64,000 nucleotides of DNA from Cyanoderma ruficeps. Lineage: Eukaryota; Chordata; Aves; Passeriformes; Timaliidae. The position numbers and the translations under genes are program-made. Every line of letters begins with the position of its first letter. Position 1 is the first letter of the stretch. The stretch is from contig VZDJ01007753.1 in NCBI GenBank assembly GCA_008694505.1, positions 12,960,853-13,024,852 on the forward strand, written 5' to 3'. The notes beneath the pieces were generated by a model that had not been told where the DNA came from, searched no databases, and worked only from the letters and a program-made list of their open reading frames with translations. Below are positions 1-12,600 of this stretch, piece after piece.

Positions 1-698
1 TCAGCCACTTTCACATAGTTGTAGTCTTAGCTATGTGCTTATTCAAACAACCCTGTAGGAGCTCTGTGTGACCAGGTGTGCATGCAAGCCCTGACTTTAT
101 GAAGTCTTTAAGTGTGTTTGTCTAATTATACTTGAACTGTGATCCAGCCATTAGCTGAGCTCAGAAAAATCATAATTTCTTTTAAAGCTCAGCAGTCATG
201 GAGGTGCTTGAGGACTATGGATTATAATTGCAAAGCAGAACATCCAGTAATACTGTGTTGCTCCAGAGCATCACTGTGATGCTGTGATATGATCAAAATG
301 TTGCTGGATGGGACACAGTTTCAGATAAATATGAAATTGGGGTTTAAATCATTTGTGTTCATCAAATACTTGTAAATATTAAATCCTTACAAGATTTTGT
401 GCCTGGATTTGCAGTTCAGTTATATGCAATATTTCCTGTGAAGCTAGGTAGGGTTTTGGTACTAGGAAATAAATGAGTTTGAAAATGAACTAGTCAACAG
501 ATGTATCTAAGTGTTTGTTTTAATGGTGTAGAGATGTTGGGTCAGGTCTGAACATATTCTGTTTTATTACACTTTGAAATATTTTTTAAATTGTCACAAA
601 CAGTGGCACCTACCTGTTTCAGTGCCTAACCTCTTCTGCGTATCTTACATTTTGCATTGGAGTGTTCTTTCCTGGCTAATACTTTGTTTCAATTGCAG
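1..698 (+). other. CELF1: CELF1 intron (window opens inside it)
   Basis: AT-rich intronic sequence ending in a polypyrimidine stretch and an AATTGCAG acceptor just before 699. The exons for the CELF1 amino terminus and first half of RRM1 must lie upstream of the window. I see no repeat or other gene here. Confidence 0.85.
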
Positions 699-3600
699 GG
701 TGCTGTTTTGTTACATTTTATACCCGTAAAGCTGCACTAGAAGCACAGAATGCTCTTCACAACATGAAGATCCTCCCAGGGGTATGAGCAGAGCCTTGCT
801 TTCTTCATAGCTCTGTCTTGTTTCTCTGAGCTCCAGCACTACTGAAGCACAAACACATTATGTTGCCCTAAAATAATATAAAAAACTATTCAGAAGATCA
901 TTGTTATGAGATCTATATAATAACAGGTCTTATGGGAATTTTGGGGTATTTAAAAGAATGATATGGCAGTGAAGTGGGTGGGCATGGCTTTCATAATACT
1001 CTGAGGAGGAATGATGGCATATAATTAGGAAAGCCTGTCTTCTTGGAATTTTTGTAGTGTTACATACACACCTCTCTAGAGGCAATTTAGGCTATAATTT
1101 CTTTCACAATTCTTATGGGATGTATTTCATATAGAATGAAGCGAATGTATCTGGAATTAAATAATCTTTTTACATTTTAGATGCACCATCCTATCCAGAT
1201 GAAACCAGCTGACAGTGAAAAGAGTAATGGTAAGCCTTACTAAAGTCCCAGTTTAGTGTCATCGTTTGTGCTAGTCAGGAAGCTTGAGGATTTCCCTTTT
1301 GCTTAACAGGTTTTCATGAAATCTTGAACTGGAGGCCAGTTTTTTTAAAAGAAAAAAGTGAAAACAGAAAGGTGTGTTTTCAATAATAGATAGTGCCAGT
1401 GATGTCTCTCAAATTCCATGACTCAGAGTATCTCCCTGCTGCTGCTTGTGGTAGAACCATTTTGTCAATCAGGGAAACATCCAGTGAGTTCTTCTTTGTA
1501 CTAAGGTGGTTTAAGTCTTTGTTGGGGACATGGACAGTGGGATTGAGTGCATCCTCAGCAAGCTTATGGGTGATGTCAGGCTGAGTGCTGTGGTTGATGC
1601 CCTAGAGGGAAAGGAAGGCATCCAGAGGAGCCTTAACAGGTTGGAGAGGTGCACCTGTGCCGACCTCATGAAGTTCAGCAAGGCCGTGGTCCTGCAAACA
1701 TGGATACAGGCTGAGTCATGGGTGCATGGAGGGCAGCCCTGAGAAGGACTTGATGGCTGAAAAAATGAATATAAACAGCCAGTGTGCACTTGCAGCCCAG
1801 AAAGCCAGTCATACCCTGGGCTGCATCTAAAGGAGGGAATAACAGGTTCAGGGGGTGATTCTCCCTCTCTGCTGTCATGAGACCCCTCTGCTGTATTGCA
1901 TCCAGCTCTGGGACCCCCAGCATAAGACATGGACCTGCTCAAGTGTATTCAGGGAAGGGCCATCGAGATAATCAGAGGGATGGACACCTCCCCTCTGAGG
2001 ACAGACTGAGAGAGTTGGGGTATTCCACCTGAAGAAGAAAAGGCTCCAGGGAGACTCACCTAGCAGCTTCCAGTACCTGAAGGGGGCCTGCAAGAGGATG
2101 TGAAGGGATTGTTTATCTAGGAGTATAGTGATAGCACAAGGGATAACAGTATTAAACTGAAAGAGATTTAGATTAGATTTTATGAAGAAATTCTTTACTG
2201 TGAGGATGGTGAAACTCTGGAACACATTACCCAGAGGAACGGCCCCATCCTTGGAAGTGTTCAAGACCTGTCTGGATGGGGCTTTAAGCAGCCTGGTCTG
2301 GTCAGAGGAACTAAGTGATCTTTAAGTCCTTTCCAAACCAAACTGTTCTATGATTTTATGAAATCTATAAATGCTTTTTCAAGTGTTAGTCCAATGTGAA
2401 GCAAGGCCTGTTGCAGCTAGGGTGGAAGTCAAAAATACTTCTCGTATCGTACAAAAGAGGTTGAGAATTAACAGCAGTTCAGTAGAGAAGGAAAACTGAA
2501 TATTTCTGCGCTTTTGCCATTTCAGTTGGAATAAGAATTCAGCATCTACCACTGGGTAAATGATTATTTATCCATGGATTTCCTTGTGAATTTATGTACA
2601 TACATACATGAATGTTCAAATATGTATGTATCTGTATTGCTGCAACCTAAGCAAAGAAAGCGTTTAGCATCTTGTAATTTCAGCCTTTCTAGGCTCAGCC
2701 AAATTTTATTTTCTTCATTTGCAGTAGTTTGTCTTGCATCATGGAGAAGATAGTCCTGGTTTGAGAAAGCTTATCTCTTAGTATAATTGAAAACAGAAGA
2801 TGGAATATATGGGTAACAAATAGTAGGAGTAATTCCATCTGGAGATTCCTCCATGGGTGTACAGGACATGTTCCTGTGTAAATATATCTAGAAAGGAGTC
2901 ATTCTTTTGAAGTATTTTTGGAAGGAGAGCAGAATAGGTTTTCTAAACTAAAACTGACCTTGCATTACATACAAAAACACATACAAATATCCTGGGAAAA
3001 TAATGGAAAGTGAAAAAAGCATTCAGAATTTTAGGATGGTGATTCTGAGGCTATTATTTAACTCTGAGAGTTAATAAAAAGCGAAGGTGACAACAACAAA
3101 TAAGAAACCATTAGTTATGAAAGTATTTGAACTTGCCACTAAGAGACGTGATCTGGATCTCTTGAACTAAAATGGGCTGCTAAAAGGATTTGAAAGCAGC
3201 TTTCTGTTCTAAGACCAGAAAATAAATTTGGTACAATGTTAAAATTTAATGCCCACCTAAAATCATGTCTGCTGGAATAGTTTGGAATCTTAGAAGACTC
3301 AACATACAAGTTTATTTCCCCTCACTATAGCACTGAATAGGAGAAGATTTTATTGAAGCTTCAAAATGTGGTAGAGCCTTCATCATATGATATTTTATGT
3401 GGTGATGAATGTTGTGTATCTAAACTGGTTTATATTTTCAAGTGATATTCTGAATAATTCACTTCATCCTTTAAAAGAAAGTGTTTCAGAGGTGATTAGC
3501 ATCCTTAAAGAAGTAAATTGAGAGTATAAAATTCTGCTCTGAATTGAAAATTACCCCACTCACTCAAGTGACTTGTAGCTGACATTAGTAACAACTAACT

Positions 3601-6600
3601 GAAAAGTTAAGACAAATGTTTTTCTGAACCATTTATTCTAAAACAGTATGCACACTGAAAGGTATTCTTCAGCTTTAATAAATCCAATAGCATCAGTATT
3701 TAGAGTCAAGAAATGGTACCACACAGTTCGTGGTTTGATTTGAGGTGTCATTTTTATGCTTTTGGTGCAGATCAGAATAGGTGTATCACTAACAGAAGTA
3801 AAAGTGTTCTGTTTTAGCAATTGCTGTTGCTTCCACTGTTGAGAGAGGAGTATGAGGAAATGGGCATATCTAAAATTAGGTGATTGGCATGAGGCTGAAA
3901 AGCTTTCTGCAGTTCACTTGCTTGTTTATATGCAGTTAGGTATATGTTGGTAGTCTAAAGATAGAATAAGCAAGGGAAAGACAAGGAAAATAGTTCAATA
4001 AACCACATTCAAGCCTTCTCTCACCTGGAACTGAAGAGATACAGGGAGGTGCTGAATCTGACATACTTCTTTCCTTTTTCTTTACATTCCTGTTCTTCAG
4101 AGACTTCACAAGCTAAAACTAGTCAGCAAATCATAAACATAAAATCATAAAACAGACATCTGTCAGGTTCATTGAAGTACTTCATATGTATCCTCTTAAA
4201 CTGAAGACACAGTACATTACTGGGAATCTGGTTTTGATAAGCCCATATCCTAAATACAAGGGAAATAACTGCAGTTAATGGAGAAGGCCTAAGATCTTGC
4301 TGGTAATACTCTTTATCTTTCGATTCCTTAGCAGTAGAAGATAGGAAGTTGTTTATTGGAATGATCTCCAAGAAGTGCAATGAAAATGATATTCGAGTGA
4401 TGTTCTCCCCGTTTGGGCAGATTGAGGAATGCAGGATATTAAGGGGTCCGGATGGCCTGAGCCGAGGTAAGCAGAGGAAGAAGCTTTTTTGGCAGTTTGA
4501 GGATGCTGGATGATGCCTTTTGTAACCCAACTGGCATTTGAGCTTTTTCTGTGATTCCCACCTACACTTCCTCCCTGCCCAGTAAGCATTTTCGTTCCTG
4601 TATTCATCCCAATAATTCTGGAAGTAGTGAACAACTTGATTCCTTTTTGTTCTTTCCCCAGGTTGTGCATTTGTGACTTTTACAACAAGAGCCATGGCAC
4701 AAACAGCAATCAAAGCAATGCACCAAGCACAAACCATGGAGGTAAAACAATTTAGTGGGTGTCAGGAGCAGATATAATTTGTCAGGCAGTCACTATGGAG
4801 TTTCAGGGACTAGAGAGCAGAGAGAAGGACAAGTGCAGTTGTGTGTTTCTTCACAAAAACTGCTGCTGGATCTTTGTGTTTGCTTTGCTTTTTTTTTAGA
4901 GTTTGAGATAGAAACTTCATCTGCACAGAAAATAGCAAAATGCAAAACAGAATTAAAAGCAAACAAGATTTTGAGCCTTTGATGAAATGTGCTGTTTAAA
5001 TATATATATATATATGTCTGTATGTATGCATAGAGGAGGAGGGGAATGCTTCCAGTGGCTGGGTCTTAATTCAGTATTTTTGTGACTGCTGGGGATAGCA
5101 AGTATGTAATTGTTTGAATTGCTGTTTGCAGGGTTGCTCGTCTCCCATTGTTGTAAAATTTGCAGACACGCAGAAGGACAAAGAGCAGAAACGAATTGCT
5201 CAGCAACTTCAGCAACAAATGCAACAGATCAGTGCTGCCTCAATATGGGGAAACCTGGCTGGTCTCAACACACTTGGACCCCAGTACTTAGCAGTGAGTT
5301 TCTGATTTGGGTTCTTTTCATCTCTTCAGGGATTGGAGTGTCTGACTGTCTTGCAGTGCTTAATATATTCGTTTTTAGAAGGAAAAAGCTCCTGGAAGAT
5401 AGGAGCTGGTTTCTTAATCCGCATTTTGTGGATGAGAAGGCTGAAATTGTATTATGTGCTCTCATCTAGCTGGGATACTTTTATGGGAGGATTTCAACCC
5501 CAGTCACAGTAGCCCTAATTACTGAAACCTTGGGTTTTTCTCCTGCATTCTGAAGAATGTGCTTTTTCTTTATATAGTACTGCCTCGACATTTGCCATGT
5601 AAATGCCCTTTTCATGTCCATCTGATGACATAGTTCTTGTATTCCTTTATCATTTTCCTTTATTTCTGTCATCCTCTTCCAGTGAAACCTGGAACAGTAC
5701 TTGGTACTGTCCAAATAGAAAAGATGATCAGATTGGAAGCAAAGTGAATAAACTCAAACAACAACCAACCGAATAAAAGCAAACCCTACAGAAAATAGAG
5801 AGAAGCTACTCTCTTTAGCGAAAATAATGTAACAGAAGATAGACTGCTGTTTCATTTCAGTTGATTTTGCTAGGTCCCTAAAGGATGAACTTTTTAAAAA
5901 CTGCTGTGCTGTGACTCATGAGGGTTGCCAGAGTAGTTCTGACAACTGTATTCATGCAACATAAAGTCTGAGGAACAGAAAAGGAAAATTTAATCTCATT
6001 CTTGGTATGGTATATAATTGAAATGGGGCAATTCTCTTACTACTTTTTTAGTTTTGGTAGATTGGATTTTTTTAATAACAGCAAGTTAATGGAAAAATGA
6101 ATTGGAAATCTCTAAAAGCCAGTGCTTTGAGTAGGGATTCTCTCACTACTGATTTTGCTGGTTTTGTCTTGGTGTGCTGGCTATAATTTTCCCTCAGCAT
6201 TGCTGATGTTGAGTGTGGAAAGCAGTGTGCTGTTGCTTTGGCTGCAATGTGCTGCATGGGCTACGTGGAGCTTCACTGTGGTGGTGCTCTGGCTGTGTTG
6301 TTCAGGGAATTAATTCTCTTTACGCTTTGCTATGACGTGGTGCTTGGGCTGCAGGAATTCATTTGTGACGGCGCTCTGGCTGTGGTGTGATGCAGTTTCT
6401 CCCAGAAGCAGAGCCAGCCCTCACTCTCACTCTTGTTTTGTTTTTTGGTGTAATGTCTAGCTTTATTTGCAGCTCCTTCAGCAGACAGCAGCTGCTTCAT
6501 CTGGGAACCTGAACACACTGAGCAGCCTCCACCCAATGGGAGGTGAGTTTTCTTCCACCAGAAGACAAATTCAGTGCCTATCAAAAGAGAACAAGGGTAG

Positions 6601-9600
6601 ACAAAGTAGCCAAAAGGCATTTTAATCTCATTTGAATAAGTAGTCCTGAGTTTGCCTACTCCTTTGAAATGACAGAAATTCTCTGCTACAAGTGTGGATG
6701 TTCCTTCTTATTCTTAACTATATGTTAACTATTGTCCCCAAGGTAAGTGGTGGTGTCTCCCCAGCCTCTGGCATTTAAAATTATCTTCCCTTATGGGTAG
6801 CAGAAAGAATGCTCTCTGTATTTGTTTTCATTCAAAGAGGTGCATATGCGAAGAACTTTATTTTGAAATAGGCACTCACTAATGCATGTTTTCAGTGATT
6901 CTGGATTCTTAGTTTTTTCATTTTCAATGCATTTAAGTTGGAAATACACTGTCGTTAGGAATGTGAGCTAGTGCTTCGTTCAGATTCCTTTATTCATTTA
7001 TTTGAATTACAGTTAATTATGCCATGACTGTTAGAGAAAATCAGCTTCATAGATATGAGCCAAATTTCTTCCTGTGGACTGCTAGTCAGAATATTCAGTG
7101 AGTATAGCAGTGCTGGGGCTGTGTATTGGTTGTCCCTTTTGTCTTCACACAGTTGGGAGCAATAAAATACATGTTATCAGCTCCATCCACCACATTCTCT
7201 AAATTCTTCTGCTGGCAGAAAAATCTGTAGTTTTGATTTTAATACTGAAGACTTTTAACTTTTCAAACTGCATCCTGGAGTTGCCAATACCACCTGCCCT
7301 TTCTGTGCAGAAGTTCCTCCAAAAGTGTCCTTGTAGATCTGACTTGTGTTGGCTGGTGCACCCATCAGTAACAATTATAAGCATTTGCAAAAAGTGTTAT
7401 AATTTAATTTGTAAGAATTTTGATTTATACTGGAAGATGATTCTAAATTCAGCTTCCTACATTGTCTTCTTTCATGTTAGACCTCTTCAGAGCTCTTAGA
7501 TCTAAGACTCTTGCAAAAACCAATTATTTTAAAAAAACCTTTTCAGTAATATCCTGTGTGGGGGTTATCTATAATGAATTTTGTTATGCACATGATCCTG
7601 CCTTTTCCCCCCCTTTTGTGTCTGCTTAAAAACAAGATGTAATAAAGAAAAAAGTATACCAGTAAGGACTGGGGCAGAGGGAAGGGGGTAACTAGCTGAG
7701 ATTAAGAATTTTCCAGGGTAATTCTGTCTTAACTATTAAAAATAAAACCAAAAAAACCAAAAAACCAACCAACGAAAAAAACCTTAAAAATTTAGAAACC
7801 AGACATATAAATAGTATGTTGCGTGGTTATTCTAAATCTGTGATTCTCTACCAAAAAAGTTGTAGTTTTAAGGTCTTGATGACATCTCAGCTGATCTCCT
7901 TTCTTAAAATTCATAGAAAGAAAAACTAAGTAGGTAATTAGATCCCAAACTATATCAGACTTTGCAGACAAAATTTCATCTTGATGCTGTTTGAAAGCAG
8001 ATGGGAAAACAGTGTGATGACAAGAGGACAGGTGGAGCATTCACATGACAAACTGCTTCAGTAAGGAACAAGCTGCCCCGTTCTTCATTAGCTCCAACAC
8101 TTGCACTTTTAACCCTCTGTAGCACAATAAAAGCAAAATAGAAAACTTTTTGATTTTAACTTCATGCTATTATGTTACAATGGAATCTTGAGAATCTAAG
8201 TAAAGGTAGAATCCCCTTGTTTTGGGAATTAAATTTGCCAAAGGAAACAAATCCTGCCACAAACAGAAAACAATTGAAAAAGAGTTTAAAAAAACAAACA
8301 AACTGTACTAAAGGTATTAGAAGTACTTCAGAAAATAATTAGTTTGTACTGCATTGTCACATTCTTATGTTGTTTGTTTACATGCTTAAATTACAAAACT
8401 GAGGTTTTAATTATTTGAGATGTGTGCTTTGCTCCCAAGGTCTTGCTAAGTATCCAAAAGATGAAATACCACCTTTGCTTAGGGTGTTGTGATGTTATTA
8501 AATGAAGGGTGATTAATTTAATTTTGTTTTTAATTATGTTGGGAATAAACGTTAGGGATTGTCTAAAGTCAGATGAAGAGAGGAGGAATTGTTAAAATAA
8601 TCAAAGGTAGGAGACAAAAAATGGAAAGTAAGGGAAAAGTGAAGGGTGGCAGAATTGGAAGAATGGAGCTAGTCTACCAAAGGATACGTAAAATATAGAA
8701 TTCAGGAGGAGATCTGTTTTAATGGATTCCCTGGCAGAAAAAGAAGGCAAAATACAGTCAATACTGACCAAATGGTTTCATTCAAAAACGGTGGTTCAAA
8801 ATGAAGGTGAGTCAGATGAATAAATTGACCAGTAAAATTCGCAAACACAGGGGTCCCATCCTCCCCCTGCAGTATTCCGTGCTCCCTAAGCACAACATGC
8901 CTGGGGTTTCCTGCTTTCCTTGCCAGTGTGTTTGACCAGCCTAAACATACCTTGGCTGATCCTGCAGTCACGAGTTGCCACTTAACAATTGTCTCACAAT
9001 TGACTGTTGCTTCTTGGCTGCCAGGGGGACCAAACAAAGCATGCTGGTGCTCAGCTGATGGTGGGTTGAAGCCATGGCTTTGTGGCCTCTGTGGTGTGAG
9101 GCCTTCATTAAAGAATTTTGCAGTTACTGCTGTCGCCATACAAAGAGTGTGGCGGGACATGAGAGCTGGAGGAGCTATTGGCCTGGTGTCTAGGCAGGTT
9201 CTCTAGCTTGCACATGAGCTCTCAGACCCTTACTTAACTCCTGCACTTTTGTTGAGTGGAGAGAGCACTGCTTGAAAATTTCGGTACTTTGGAGTCTCCA
9301 TCTGGCATAATGACTACTTGGCCTTTTCCTGAATCACATCTATCTGGGCAAAAAAGAAGATTTTCAATTACAGCAAGGAATTGCAATGTAGAAAAGATCG
9401 GTAACTGGTATTAAGCCTGTTGCTTTTAAGCTCCTTCCCTTTGTTCCCTGTGATGAGCTTGCTGGATCTGTTAAACTTGGGTGATGGTGGCTCTGACAGG
9501 AGAACTTCGGCGTTGTTCCCTGTGTTGCAGGACTGAATGCAATGCAGTTACAGAACCTGGCCGCGTTGGCAGCTGCGGCCAGTGCAGCTCAGAACACACC

Positions 9601-12600
9601 CAGTGGCACCGCTGCACTCACCTCCTCCAGCAGCCCCCTGAGTGTGCTCACCAGCTCAGGTAAGAGACTGCCCGTGCTCTAGCCTGACATCCATTGCCCT
9701 GGAAGTCCATTCGGGCTAGATGTCACCTCTTTTGTCTATCCCTTTTTGTCACTTTCATGTTGATCTTTAATGGAGAAACAGTTTACTGGGAGATTCACTG
9801 GCCTCTGTTTAGGGTAGATATCTTTGCCACCAGCAAAGGCTTTTTTACCTGCTGTGTCTCGTCCTCCAAATGGTCAGATTAATATAGAGTAAAAAGAATT
9901 TTTGAGGTCATTAAGAAGCAGAAAGGTAGGTGACCTCCTTCCAGTCATGTTATTGCAATCTCATCACATATTTGGTTTATCTGTGATTTTAGGCAGGCAC
10001 TGTGGTAAATACACCCTGTTCCTCTCAATATGGAAACAGAAAATGCCTTTAGCATGAGGTAATGCATTCTGTGCAGTAGAACAGTACAGTTTATATTCCA
10101 TTAATGAAGACGAGGATATTATAGCTTCCTCATAAAAGTAGAATGAACAGACGCCTAGCACTTTTACTGGAAAGTAGTTGTCTAGAATTTAGTGTATGCA
10201 TTGTACATAAAAATTAGTATCTTCCTTTTGCGTGACTTTTTTGTGTCTCGTTTGTTTTGGGTTGGGTTTTTTTAACTTTAGGTTACGTACATTAACCAGA
10301 GACACTAGAATGTCCAAGCAGTGTTCTTCTGCTTCCTTATTGTTAAATATGATCATTAAATGCAACAAGCAAAAAACTAAAAATAAATCCAATTGTGCTT
10401 ATGGCAGACATACTAAGTTTTTATCACAAACAAGGATCAGTATTCTACTCAGTTATTTCTATCTGGTTTTGAGTTATTACTAAATCCTGGCATGAGAAGG
10501 GAGACCCTCTATTTTCAGGGTGTCAGTTTTCCAGCATCTGTCCTACAGAGTTGGCATCCTCATCTGTGATTGTGAGAGACCAAAGAGGGTTGGAGGGAGG
10601 GGCTTTTAAATTTCCACAGGTAGATTTTGAATTGCGTAGGAGGACCAAGGAGCCAGGCTAAGAGATTATAAAGAGATTACAAAGAAAAGCTGTTTAGAAA
10701 ACCTTCTGTCACATGATTGGGAGTTAAACCATGGGTGCTTTGCAGTTTTCTACTTAAAGAAATTCCCAAGAAAGAATTAGTCCAAAGAGTGTTCTTTTGC
10801 AGGACATTTTTTACATTAAAACTCTGTGGTCTGCAATCCTTAAAAGATCAAAATTTTAAAATTTATCTTGACTCACAGCTGTGTATCCTATTCTATAATT
10901 AAAAAACAAAACAAACAAAAAACTATGAAAATTTCAGACTACAGAAGAGCTGCATTTATAACCCACTAATGCTTCTTCATTGTAAAGGAGGCATGAAGGT
11001 GAATATATCTGACAGTTTCTCCTATATTTCTTCATGCATTGTCAGGTTATAATTTGTTGTGGCTGGCATTTAGAACTAAGATTTGCTTATTGACTGTCTT
11101 GTCTGATGACTGCAACAAGTTTGTTGTTCTTTGTTGAGGTGAAGGGCTGGCAGGTTGTGAAACTCAAATGTCAGATGTGCTAGAAAAAGCAGAGACAGCC
11201 CCTTCTCAAAAGCGTGCAGTGAAAGGACAAGGGCAATGGACACAAGTTGCAGCCAATAAAATTCTGATTAGATAGAAAAATAAAATTATTGGCAAGAGTG
11301 ATCAAGCTCAGGAACAAGGTGCCAGAGGGCTGTGAAATCTCCATTGTTTCAGAGACTGAGAATGCAGTTGAAGAGCACCTTTTCAAATTCAGAGGTTAGA
11401 TCAGCTCTGAGCAGACTTTTAGACAGGATGATCCACAGAGGTCTCTTTCAAAGAAGTTGTGCTACTATTGAGTGATTCTTTGGAATCAGCTTCCACTCTG
11501 TGAATTTTGGGTGTTCCACAGAACTATGCAGGTTCCTTTTTCCTTGATGAGAGACATATTTCATATTTCATGACTCTTCCATTTTTTATCATGCTTGTGG
11601 AGGAGCTAGGGGGTGAGAAGCAGCCCATTTTCCAGTACTTTCAGTGCTGAATTCAAATAACCTTCAGATCATCAGTAATATCAATAAATGGTTGTGTATC
11701 AACAATTCAGTTATCATGATGGATCATTTGTATTAATATCCTACACAGATTTATCAGTTAAGTCTTCACAAGCTTGTAAGATGCAGCAGGCACTATTGTA
11801 TTGCTCTTTAAACCCAATTTCAAGTATAATTTTAAAGAGTAAAGATTAGCTTTGTTCAAAAGAAGTAAAAAGTTTTGGAGGGCATGTTGTCTGTAAGTCG
11901 TAACTGACATCAAATTCTGAAACAGTTCCAGTGCTTTTTGTTAGAGGTATAAATATGCTTCACCTTTTAAAGCTACACTCAAACTGGGATGAGGGGAAGC
12001 CTCAATATATACAGACACATTCAATCCCATGATTTTTCCTGAAATTATACAGCTTTTTAACGCTTTAGTCTTCAAGCAAACTTGAAATTCTATTGTGATT
12101 AGTATTCATGTGTGCATTCACTCTGTCTGTATTCACATAGAAGGCTGTTGGGCTCCACAGAGAAAACATCTATTCCTCCTGAACCACATCCAGACCTATA
12201 TACTCAGTATATAGCAGTTCAGTGCTATGTGTTAGTAAGTGCCTGCCTTGTCTGAGGGACATATGGCAACATCCACTGGGATAACCTCTTAAACCTAACT
12301 GCAGATGAGATGACTAACTCCTTGACTTCTCTCCATCTGTCATCCAAATGTTCACCTGATGCTTATTTGGACATCTCTCCTCAAATTGCATAATTGGTGG
12401 AAAAATCCAGACAGTCCTTCTGCATAGTTCCCTTCTTGATTTTCTTTCATCTGCACTCTGATATGATTTATGTCTGGGGAACTTGGAAGTCTACACAGTG
12501 CAGTCCATGGACTATGGATGAGTTGCATGTTGGAATGGTGGAACTCAGCCATTGTGTATTGTTGTGCTGCCTTCCTACCCATTTCAGACAATTTTCTTGA

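Noticed and set aside
1393..1742. Short plus-strand frames in the first CELF1 intron
   Set aside because: The right-hand one is the end of the CR1 reverse-transcriptase reading frame, broken by stops. The left-hand one is chance.
4123..4737. 204-codon minus-strand frame
   Set aside because: It lies antisense to two real CELF1 exons and the intron between them, and shows no recognisable domain.
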